In this document: positions 17,065 through 24,218 of the stretch, piece after piece
How positions within the stretch are numbered: the stretch's first letter is position 1
Layout of the letters: every line of letters starts with the position of its first letter
Assembly (NCBI RefSeq): GCF_004152865.1
Contig: NZ_SEOO01000013.1
Location: 1-64,000 of the forward strand
Length of the DNA stretch: 64,000 nt
Direction: 5' to 3'
From: Sphingobium cupriresistens
Lineage (GTDB): Bacteria; Pseudomonadota; Alphaproteobacteria; Sphingomonadales; Sphingomonadaceae
Notes under the pieces: generated by a model
What the model saw: the letters and a program-made list of their open reading frames with translations, nothing else
Databases searched by the model: none
What the model was told of the DNA's origin: nothing
Translations under genes and position numbers: made by a program

Positions 17065-18311
17065 AGGCTTGGCTTCAACACATAGAGATGGACGCCGCCA
17101 TAAATGGCCGACCGGTCGCGGGCGGTATAGTCGCGCGACGCCTCCGCCCGATAGTCCCAGCGGTCCAGCACATCGCCCGCCACCCGCCCCGGCAATATGC
17201 TCGGTTCGCCGGCGGTGCGGAACAACACCCGCGCGCCCGGCTTGGCCGTCCGGGTGATCTGCGCCCAGAGCGCGTTCAATTGATCGTCGTCCATCCAGTC
17301 CTGCGCGTCGAGCAGGATATAGCGATCGCACGACGCCGCCGGCTGGCTGGCGAGGAAATCGGTGAAGTTGATGTGCCGCACATCGACGCGGCTCGCCCGC
17401 GCCCGCACCGCCTCATGGTTCGCGGCTTGCAGATAGGGCGGCAACGGTCCCTCACCCCCTGCATAGCCGCGCCCGAATGCCTGCACCGCGAAATAATTGT
17501 CCTTCAGGTCGAAATCGCAGGCCAGCTTCTCCAGCCGCGTCTTGAGCACGCTGTCCATCCGCGCGTCACCGGCCAGCGCCTCGAACTGGGCGGGCGGAAT
17601 GCCGAGCCCAAACAGCGACGCCGGCTGGCTGGTCAGCCAGCGCACGAAACCCTTGTCAAAGATCGGCGCCAGCTCGCGCTCGAAAATCTCGCGCTGCTCC
17701 TCGCGGCTGCGCGCGTCCAGCATCCGCTTGGGATTGACGCCATGCAACCGCGCCAGCAGATGCGCGGCGCCGATGAAGCGGCCGAGCAGGCCATGTTTGT
17801 AGATACCGCGCGCGAAACCGCCGATCCGCCGCCGCCCGATCAGGTCCCGCCCTTCCCAGTAACGCCGGGTCGCCTCGTCCAGTTGCGGCGCCACGACGTC
17901 GCGATAAGCGGCGATATTCGCCTTATTGTCCGCCTGCGCGAAAAATCGGTGGAAGGTCGCATGGTCCGGCAGGCTCTGCGCCGCTATCAGCTTGAGCCGA
18001 TTGAGCGCGATATGCGCGGTGTTGAGGTCGACCGCGGTGATCTTCGCCGGATCGGCCGTCAGATAACTCAGCACATTGCAGCCGCCCGACGCGATCGTCA
18101 CGACATGGCTGTCGGGCGTGATCGCCAGCGCCTCCATATCCACGGCCGGGTCTTCCCAGATCTGGGCATAGACCAGACCACGAAAGGCGAAGGTGAAGGC
18201 GCGCTCCAGCAACCCCTGCTTCGACAGATGCCGGTGGCGATGCACCGCGCTGGTGATTTTGTGATGGCCAGCCTTTTTCTGATGACCAGTCTGATCCGCC
18301 GTCGCTGCCAT
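17061..18311 (-). CDS. btaA: BtaA, SAM:diacylglycerol 3-amino-3-carboxypropyltransferase
   Basis: A 416-residue DUF3419 family protein, close to the length of Rhodobacter sphaeroides BtaA. It transfers the aminocarboxypropyl group of SAM to diacylglycerol, giving diacylglyceryl homoserine, the first step to the betaine lipid DGTS. Visible family blocks are LVYAQIWEDPAVDMEAL, ITIASGGCN-like VTIASGGCNVLSYL for SAM, and AVDLNTAHIALNRLKL. GAGGAG seven bases before the ATG at 18311 fixes the start; an upstream in-frame ATG at 18362 lacks one. Such lipids replace phospholipids when phosphate is scarce in other alphaproteobacteria. Confidence 0.88.
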   Translation of the reverse strand: MAATADQTGHQKKAGHHKITSAVHRHRHLSKQGLLERAFTFAFRGLVYAQIWEDPAVDMEALAITPDSHVVTIASGGCNVLSYLTADPAKITAVDLNTAHIALNRLKLIAAQSLPDHATFHRFFAQADNKANIAAYRDVVAPQLDEATRRYWEGRDLIGRRRIGGFARGIYKHGLLGRFIGAAHLLARLHGVNPKRMLDARSREEQREIFERELAPIFDKGFVRWLTSQPASLFGLGIPPAQFEALAGDARMDSVLKTRLEKLACDFDLKDNYFAVQAFGRGYAGGEGPLPPYLQAANHEAVRARASRVDVRHINFTDFLASQPAASCDRYILLDAQDWMDDDQLNALWAQITRTAKPGARVLFRTAGEPSILPGRVAGDVLDRWDYRAEASRDYTARDRSAIYGGVHLYVLKPSL

Positions 18312-18371
18312 GGCTGCACTCCTCGCTGCCGGGTCGTTCCGGCGCGGATAGGGCAATGGCATGTCGCCTGC

Positions 18372-18400
18372 ATGACGTACGGGTTACGCCATGATGACGG
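18372..18400 (-). promoter_or_regulatory. Candidate Pho-box-like triple direct repeat upstream of btaA
   Basis: Read on the minus strand, three 7-mers with an exact 11-bp period precede btaA: CCGTCAT (18400-18394), GCGTAAC (18389-18383) and ACGTCAT (18378-18372). PhoB boxes are 7-mers near CTGTCAT separated by four bases, so spacing fits and the sequence matches in part. The last unit ends 61 bases before the btaA start, a usual place for an activator site. Regulation by phosphate is inference. Confidence 0.4.
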
Positions 18401-18455
18401 CCTTTGGGGAAGTCGCCTTGCGGAACCAGCGCGCCCTCTCCCATCTTGTGCAGAC

Positions 18456-19448
18456 ATGGCCCATTGGATCGAACCACACCCCACCGGCATCTATGTCCGT
18501 CCCGCCGATGCCTGGATCGATCCGTCGCTGCCGCAGGAGCGGGCGCTGGTGACACATGGTCATGCCGATCATGCCCGCGGCGGCCATGGCCATGTCTGGG
18601 CGACGCGGGAGACGCTGGCGATCATGGCGCTGCGCTACGGCACCGCCAGCGGCACCGCGGTCGGCTATGGCGAGGAAGTCCGCATGGGCGGCGTCGCGAT
18701 CCGCTACGTCCCTGCCGGCCATGTGCTGGGGTCCGCCCAGATCGTACTGGAGCATGGTGGCGAGCGGATCGTCGTGACCGGCGATTACAAGCGCCGCCCC
18801 GACCCGACCTGCCTGCCGTTCGAGCCGGTGCCCTGCGACATCTTCGTGACCGAGGCGACCTTCGGCCTCCCCGTCTTCCGCCACCCCGACACCGGCAGCG
18901 AGATGGACCGGCTGCTCGCCGCGTTGCACGTCCATCCTGACCGCTGCGTGCTGGTCGGCGCCTATGCGTTGGGCAAGGCGCAGCGAGTCATTTGCGAACT
19001 GCGCGCGCGCGGCCATCATGATCCGATCTACATCCATGGCGCGATGGAGAGGATGTGCGCCCTATACGAAGAGTTCGGCGTCGCCATGGGCGAACTGCGC
19101 CCCGCGACCGGGGTGCTCGCAAAGGAAATGCGCGGCCGCATCATCCTGTCGCCGCCGTCTGCCCTCAACGACCGCTGGAGCCGCCGCCTGCCCGATCCGA
19201 TCACCGCCATGGCGTCCGGCTGGATGCGGGTGCGCCAGCGCGCACGGCAGAAGAATGTCGAACTGCCGCTGGTCATTTCGGACCATGCCGACTGGGACGA
19301 ACTGACGGATACGATACGCGAAGTCGCGCCGAGCGAAACCTGGATCACCCATGGCCGCGAAGAAGCCCTTCTGCACTGGTGCATGACCCACCAGATTCGC
19401 GCCCGCGCCCTGGCGCTGGTCGGCCGCGAAGATGAGGATGAGGGGTAA
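18456..19448 (+). CDS. Ligase-associated DNA damage response exonuclease
   Basis: A 330-residue metallo-beta-lactamase/beta-CASP nuclease. The metal site THGHADHARGG is near residue 34, with further ligands in AGHVLGSAQ, TGDYKR, and ISDHADWDEL. The family (TIGR04122 type) is encoded beside an ATP-dependent DNA ligase and is presumed to trim DNA ends before sealing. The open frame starts far upstream at 17088, antisense to btaA; MAHWIEPHPTGIYVRPADAW is the family N-terminus. Stop and ligase start are 58 bases apart, with a palindromic repeat between. Confidence 0.88.
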   Translation: MAHWIEPHPTGIYVRPADAWIDPSLPQERALVTHGHADHARGGHGHVWATRETLAIMALRYGTASGTAVGYGEEVRMGGVAIRYVPAGHVLGSAQIVLEHGGERIVVTGDYKRRPDPTCLPFEPVPCDIFVTEATFGLPVFRHPDTGSEMDRLLAALHVHPDRCVLVGAYALGKAQRVICELRARGHHDPIYIHGAMERMCALYEEFGVAMGELRPATGVLAKEMRGRIILSPPSALNDRWSRRLPDPITAMASGWMRVRQRARQKNVELPLVISDHADWDELTDTIREVAPSETWITHGREEALLHWCMTHQIRARALALVGREDEDEG

Positions 19449-19468
19449 TGCGATCGCACAACCCACAT

Positions 19469-19496
19469 CCGTTCGGTTCGAGCCTGTCGAGAACGG
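19469..19496. repeat. Dispersed palindromic repeat, copy 2
   Basis: The 28 bases beginning CCGTTCGGTTCGAGCCTG and ending TCGAGAACGG are the same unit as at 3024-3051 and are imperfectly self-complementary at their ends (CCGTTC/GAACGG). It separates the exonuclease gene from the ligase gene on the same strand. Confidence 0.6.
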
Positions 19497-19506
19497 AAGC
19501 GCGCAA

Positions 19507-21105
19507 ATGAGGCAATTCTCCCAACTTCTCGACGGCCTCGTCTACACCCGTTCCCGCAACGGCAAGCTGGACCTGATCGCCGCCTATATGCGCGACGCGC
19601 CCGATCCCGATCGCGGCTGGGCGCTCGCCGCGCTGACCGGCAATCTCGATCTCAAGGCCGTCAAATCCTCCGCCATCGGCGAGATGATCCGCGCCCGCAC
19701 CGACCCCGTCCTCTATGAAATGAGCCGCGACTATGTCGGGGATCTCGCCGAAACCGTCGCCCTGCTCTGGCCCAAGCGGGACGACCAGACCGCCGAACTG
19801 GACGACGGCTCGCTCAGCCTGGCGGCCGTGATCGATCGCCTCCATGGTGTCAGCCGCGCCGCCGCGCCCGATGCCCTCGCGCAGATGATGGATCATCTCG
19901 ATTCCTCCGGCCGCTTCGCCCTGCTGAAACTCGCCACCGGGGGCCTTCGCGTCGGCATCTCCGCCCGCCTCGCCAAAACCGGCTTCGCCCAGGGCTTTGG
20001 CCTAGACGTCGATGATGTCGAACAGGTGTGGCACGCACTCGCCCCGCCCTACACCGCCCTGTTCGACTGGGCGGAGGGCCGCACCGGCCGCCCTGACCCG
20101 GAAGGCACGCCCTATTTCCGCCCCTTCATGCTCGCCCATCCATTGGAGGCCGACAGCGTCGACCTCACTGACTATGCCGCTGAATGGAAATGGGACGGCA
20201 TCCGCATCCAGATCGTCGGCACCGGCAGCGAAACCCGCCTCTACAGCCGCGCCGGTGATGATATTTCCGGCAGTTTCCCGGAAATCGCCGCCGCCTTCAC
20301 CGGCCATGCGGTCCTCGACGGGGAATTGCTGGTGAAGGGCGAGGTGCAGGGCGCCGCCGAACATGGCGGCGCCGCGGCCAGCTTCAACGCGCTCCAGCAG
20401 CGGCTCGGCCGCAAAACGGTCAGCGCCAGGATGATGGACGACTACCCCGCCTTCGTCCGCCTTTACGACCTGTTGATCGAAGGGGACGAGGATTTGCGCA
20501 CCCTCCCCTGGACCGACCGCCGCGCCCGGCTGGAAGCGTTTATGCCCGGCCTTGACCCGAACCGCTTCGACCTGTCCGCCGTCATCGACGCCCCCGATTT
20601 CGAAGCGCTCGCCGACATCCGCGCCGGCACGCGCGACGCCGCGATCGAAGGGGTCATGCTCAAGCGCCGCGACAGCCCCTATGTCGCCGGGCGCAAGGCC
20701 GCGCTCTGGTACAAATGGAAACGCGATCCGCTGACCGCCGACTGCGTCATGATGTACGCCCAGCGCGGCCACGGCAAACGCTCCTCCTTCTATTCGGACT
20801 ATACGTTCGGCTGCTGGACCCCGGACGGCGAATTGCATCCGGTGGGCAAGGCCTATAGCGGCTTCACCGACGAGGAGCTGAAATGGCTCGACCGCTTCGT
20901 GCGCCAGAATACGGTCGCCCGTTTCGGCCCGGTGCGGGAGGTCGAAAAGACGCTGGTGCTGGAAGTCGCGTTCGACTCGATCCACGACAGCAAACGCCAT
21001 AAATCCGGCCTCGCCATGCGCTTCCCCCGCATCGCCCGCATCCGCAAGGACAAGCCAGCGGCGGAGGCCGATACGGTGGAGGGGTTGAAGAAGCTGGTGA
21101 GTTAG
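19507..21105 (+). CDS. ATP-dependent DNA ligase (cisplatin damage response type)
   Basis: A 532-residue ligase that seals nicks using ATP. The adenylated Lys228 is in EWKWDGIRIQ. Other nucleotidyltransferase motifs follow: YSRAGDDISGSFPEI, DGELLVKGE and EGVMLKRRDSPY. The C-terminal oligonucleotide-binding domain includes WYKWKRDPLTADCVMMYAQ. The N-terminal about 200 residues form the helical DNA-binding domain. TIGR04120-type ligases are grouped with the exonuclease upstream. ATG at 19507 is chosen because the extra 25 codons before it cover the palindromic repeat. The helicase and endonuclease PdeM usually found in this module are not adjacent. Confidence 0.92.
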   Translation: MRQFSQLLDGLVYTRSRNGKLDLIAAYMRDAPDPDRGWALAALTGNLDLKAVKSSAIGEMIRARTDPVLYEMSRDYVGDLAETVALLWPKRDDQTAELDDGSLSLAAVIDRLHGVSRAAAPDALAQMMDHLDSSGRFALLKLATGGLRVGISARLAKTGFAQGFGLDVDDVEQVWHALAPPYTALFDWAEGRTGRPDPEGTPYFRPFMLAHPLEADSVDLTDYAAEWKWDGIRIQIVGTGSETRLYSRAGDDISGSFPEIAAAFTGHAVLDGELLVKGEVQGAAEHGGAAASFNALQQRLGRKTVSARMMDDYPAFVRLYDLLIEGDEDLRTLPWTDRRARLEAFMPGLDPNRFDLSAVIDAPDFEALADIRAGTRDAAIEGVMLKRRDSPYVAGRKAALWYKWKRDPLTADCVMMYAQRGHGKRSSFYSDYTFGCWTPDGELHPVGKAYSGFTDEELKWLDRFVRQNTVARFGPVREVEKTLVLEVAFDSIHDSKRHKSGLAMRFPRIARIRKDKPAAEADTVEGLKKLVS

Positions 21106-21133
21106 CGCAGGATGGATCAAAAGGAGAACGGAT

Positions 21134-21481
21134 ATGCCCTATACCGGAAGCTGCCATTGCGGCGCCGTGACCTTCAGCGTCGCGGCCGAAGCGCCGACGG
21201 AAGGCATGACCTGCAACTGTTCCCATTGCAGCCGCAAGGGCTTCGTCCTCACCTTCGTGCCGGCGGATCAGTTCACGCTCGATAGCGGCGCGGACGAACT
21301 GAACGACTATCTCTTCTACAAGCACGCGATCACGCATCAATTCTGCAAGACCTGCGGCACGGAAGCGTTCGCGCTCGGCAAGTCGCCGCAGGGTGAGATG
21401 CGCGCGATCAACCTGCGTTGCGTGCCAGCGGTCGATATCGACGCATTGACGATCAACAAGGTCGACGGCGCCAGCTTCTGA
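21134..21481 (+). CDS. GFA/CENP-V family zinc protein
   Basis: A 115-residue protein of the glutathione-dependent formaldehyde-activating enzyme fold. Zinc ligands are visible as CHCG near residue 8, CNCSHC near residue 31, and CKTCGTEAF near residue 76. True formaldehyde activity is shown for few members, so a general glutathione-related or unknown role is safer. AAGGAGAACG precedes the ATG. It stands between the ligase and the polyamine cluster with no overlap. Confidence 0.88.
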   Translation: MPYTGSCHCGAVTFSVAAEAPTEGMTCNCSHCSRKGFVLTFVPADQFTLDSGADELNDYLFYKHAITHQFCKTCGTEAFALGKSPQGEMRAINLRCVPAVDIDALTINKVDGASF

Positions 21482-21565
21482 CAGTCTGACTTTGCGCTGT
21501 CACGCGACGTCCCTATATGGGCGCTTTCGCGCGTCGGGCGCGACCATAGTGATGGAGCATTTGAA

Positions 21566-22786
21566 TTGAGCAAGGTTCTGGTCATCGGCGCGGGCGGCGT
21601 CGGGTCTGTCGCGGTCCACAAGATGGCGATGAACCCTGATATTTTCAGCCATGTCACGCTCGCCAGCCGCCGCCTCGTCAGTTGCGAGAAGGTCGCCGAA
21701 TCGGTTCTGGCGCGCACCGGCGTGACCATCGACGTGGCGCAGGTCGATGCCGATAATGTCGCAGAGACGATCGCTCTGATCGAGAAGGTGCAGCCCAAGC
21801 TGGTCGTGAACCTGGCCCTGCCCTATCAGGATCTGGTGATCATGGACGCCTGCCTGGCCACGAAGACCGACTATCTCGACACCGCCAATTACGAACCGCG
21901 CGACACGCCCAAGTTCGAATATGGCTGGCAGTGGGCCTATCAGGACCGTTTCAAGGAAGCCGGTATCACGGCGCTGCTGGGGTCTGGCTTCGACCCCGGC
22001 GTCACCAGCGTCTTCGCGTCCTATATCAAGAAGCATCTGCTCGACACGATCGACACGCTCGACATTCTGGACTGCAATGGCGGCGACCATGGTCAGCATT
22101 TCGCCACCAACTTCAATCCGGAAATCAACATCCGCGAAGTGACCGCGCCGTCGCGCCACTGGGCGAATGGCGAATGGGTCGAAGGCCCGGCATTGAGCCA
22201 CAAACAGACGTTCGATTTCGACCAGGTCGGCGAAAAGAACATGTACCTCATGTATCATGAGGAACTGGAAAGCCTCGCAAAATTCTATCCCGAAATCAAA
22301 CGCATCCGCTTCTGGATGACCTTCGGCGACGCCTATCTCAAGCATCTCGAAGTGCTCCAGAATGTCGGCATGACCCGGATCGATCCGGTCATCTACAATG
22401 GTCAGGAGATCATCCCGCTCCAGTTCCTCAAGGCCGTGCTGCCCGAACCGTCAAGCCTTGGGTCGACCACCAAGGGCAAGACCAATATCGGCGACATCGC
22501 CACGGGCCAGAAGGACGGTCAGGAAAAGACCGTCTATGTCTATCAGGTCTGCGACCATGAAGACGCCTATGCCGAAACCGGCAACCAGGCGGTCAGCTAC
22601 ACCACCGGCGTGCCTGCGATGATCGGCGCGGCGCTGATGCTGACCGGGGCGTGGAAAGCCCCGGAAGGCGAAAATGGCGGCGTCTTCAACATCGAACAGT
22701 TCGATCCCGATCCCTTCATGGACATGCTCAACAAGCATGGCCTGCCCTGGCAGGTGAAGGAACTGGACGCGCCGCTGGCCTTCTAA
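21566..22786 (+). CDS. Carboxy(nor)spermidine dehydrogenase, saccharopine dehydrogenase family
   Basis: A 406-residue NADPH enzyme that joins aspartate semialdehyde to putrescine or diaminopropane, giving carboxyspermidine or carboxynorspermidine. The N-terminal Rossmann motif is IGAGGVGSVAVHK, and the FDPGVTSVFASYI and ILDCNGGDHG blocks are typical of the CANSDH branch. Translation begins at TTG 21566; no ATG precedes the Rossmann strand in frame. The next gene encodes the matching decarboxylase and a third encodes ornithine decarboxylase, so spermidine from putrescine is the likely product. Confidence 0.9.
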   Translation: MSKVLVIGAGGVGSVAVHKMAMNPDIFSHVTLASRRLVSCEKVAESVLARTGVTIDVAQVDADNVAETIALIEKVQPKLVVNLALPYQDLVIMDACLATKTDYLDTANYEPRDTPKFEYGWQWAYQDRFKEAGITALLGSGFDPGVTSVFASYIKKHLLDTIDTLDILDCNGGDHGQHFATNFNPEINIREVTAPSRHWANGEWVEGPALSHKQTFDFDQVGEKNMYLMYHEELESLAKFYPEIKRIRFWMTFGDAYLKHLEVLQNVGMTRIDPVIYNGQEIIPLQFLKAVLPEPSSLGSTTKGKTNIGDIATGQKDGQEKTVYVYQVCDHEDAYAETGNQAVSYTTGVPAMIGAALMLTGAWKAPEGENGGVFNIEQFDPDPFMDMLNKHGLPWQVKELDAPLAF

Positions 22787-22791
22787 ACTTG

Positions 22792-22872
22792 GTCATCCCG
22801 GCGCAGGCTGGGATCTCTCTTTTCTTCTGTGGCGCCACAAAGAAGTGAGACCCCGGCTTTCGCCGGGGTGAC
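22792..22872. repeat. Long inverted repeat within the polyamine cluster
   Basis: A 26-base arm starting GTCATCCCGGCGCAGGC at 22792 pairs with an arm ending GCCGGGGTGAC at 22872, with about five mismatches, around a roughly 29-base centre. It resembles the GTCATCCCGGCGAAAGCCGGG class of dispersed repeats in Sphingomonadales. It lies between the dehydrogenase and nspC, where it would form a large hairpin in a shared transcript. Confidence 0.75.
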
Positions 22873-22898
22873 GGCGCGGCAGGATGGAGTATTACCCC

Positions 22899-24071
22899 AT
22901 GGAAACCCGTGCCGGCGATCCCGCCGCTTTCGCCCGCTTCGACCTCTACCGCGTCCCCTCGCCCGCCTTCGTGGTGGATGAGGCCGCGGTACGGCGGAAC
23001 CTCGCCGTCCTGCGCGACATAGGCGACCGCGCCGGCATCAAGGTCCTGGGCGCGCTCAAGGCTTTCTCGATGTGGTCGCTTGGGGGCGTGCTGGGCGAAT
23101 ATCTCGACGGCGTCTGCGCATCGGGCATCTATGAAGCGCGCCTCGCTCACGAAGAATATCAGGGCGAAGTCGCGACCTATTGCGCCGCCTACAAGCCCGA
23201 AGACCTGGCCGAAATCCTCAAGATTTCGGATCATGTGATCTTCAACAGCCCCGGCCAGATCGCCCGTTTCAAGCCCGTCATAGACGCCGCGCGCGCCGAC
23301 GGCCGCGTCTTCGACATCGGCCTGCGCCTCAACCCCCTCCATCCGGAGGGGGAAGTGCCGAAATATGATCCCTCACAACCGCACAGCCGCCTGGGCTTCC
23401 CGGTAAACCAGTTACGCCCCGAACACCTCGAAGGCGTCGACGGCCTGCACATCCATAATCTTTGCGAGCAGGATCTACCCCCGCTGGAGCGGACCTGGGC
23501 GGCGATCAAACCGTATGTCATGCCCCATATCGACCGCCTCAAATGGCTCAACTTCGGCGGCGGCCACCATGTCACCCGCGCCGATTACCAGATCGACGAC
23601 CTCATCGCCTTCTTGGCTGGGATCAAGGCGCAGACCGGCCTCACCCTCTATATCGAGCCTGGCGAGGCTATGGCGCTCGACGCGGGCATATTGGTTGGCG
23701 AAATCCTCGATGTGATCGACAACGGGATGCCCGTCGCCATTACCGATATCAGCGCGACCTGCCATATGCCCGACGTGATCGAGGCGCCCTATCGCCCCGC
23801 CATGCTGCATGAGCCGGACGATGGCCCGGTCACCCGACTCGGCGGCCCCTCCTGCCTTGCGGGCGACATTATCGGCGACTATCGAATCCCCGGCGGCGCG
23901 GAGCCGGGCGCGCGCATCGCCTTCCTCGATCAGGCCCATTATTCGATGGTCAAGACCAACACCTTCAACGGTGTGCCTCTTCCAGCCATCTGGCTGTGGC
24001 ACTCGGAAACCGATGAACTCAAGGAAATCCGCGCCTTTTCCTATAGCGATTTCAAGACCCGTCTCTCGTAA
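22899..24071 (+). CDS. nspC: Carboxynorspermidine decarboxylase
   Basis: About 390 residues, a PLP enzyme of the alanine racemase fold that decarboxylates carboxy(nor)spermidine to (nor)spermidine. The PLP lysine is in GALKAFSMWSL and the sugar-like HIHNLCEQ and FGGGHHVTRADY blocks are family-typical. The C-terminal half carries GPSCLAGDIIGDY with the catalytic Cys. The ATG at 22899 follows AGGATGGAG; another ATG at 22884 lies inside that ribosome binding site. Acts directly after the dehydrogenase upstream. Confidence 0.92.
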   Translation: METRAGDPAAFARFDLYRVPSPAFVVDEAAVRRNLAVLRDIGDRAGIKVLGALKAFSMWSLGGVLGEYLDGVCASGIYEARLAHEEYQGEVATYCAAYKPEDLAEILKISDHVIFNSPGQIARFKPVIDAARADGRVFDIGLRLNPLHPEGEVPKYDPSQPHSRLGFPVNQLRPEHLEGVDGLHIHNLCEQDLPPLERTWAAIKPYVMPHIDRLKWLNFGGGHHVTRADYQIDDLIAFLAGIKAQTGLTLYIEPGEAMALDAGILVGEILDVIDNGMPVAITDISATCHMPDVIEAPYRPAMLHEPDDGPVTRLGGPSCLAGDIIGDYRIPGGAEPGARIAFLDQAHYSMVKTNTFNGVPLPAIWLWHSETDELKEIRAFSYSDFKTRLS

Positions 24072-24104
24072 CGCACGTTTCGTAGCCTCCTGCGCAACAA
24101 AATT

Positions 24105-24218
24105 TTCACATGCGCTTTACAGGGGGGACCCCTCCGCATATATCGACCGTCCGCTGCCCCATGGGACTTCCACCGCAAGGCAGCTTTTCGCCCTGAACTA
24201 CACTGGAGGTCCCTTGAA
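24105..24218 (+). promoter_or_regulatory. Structured 5' leader of ornithine decarboxylase (speF-leader-like)
   Basis: Three visible structures precede the decarboxylase. AGGGG-GGA-CCCCT (24121-24133) is a perfect hairpin. GCTGCC (24153-24158) pairs with GGCAGC (24179-24184), enclosing CC-GCAA-GG with a GNRA-type loop. GGGACTTCC (24163-24171), inside that hairpin, is complementary to GGAGGTCCC (24205-24213), which contains the ribosome binding site, over nine pairs with one G-U. The two folds exclude each other. A conserved speF leader is known upstream of ornithine decarboxylase in alphaproteobacteria; membership here needs a covariance search. Confidence 0.6.
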
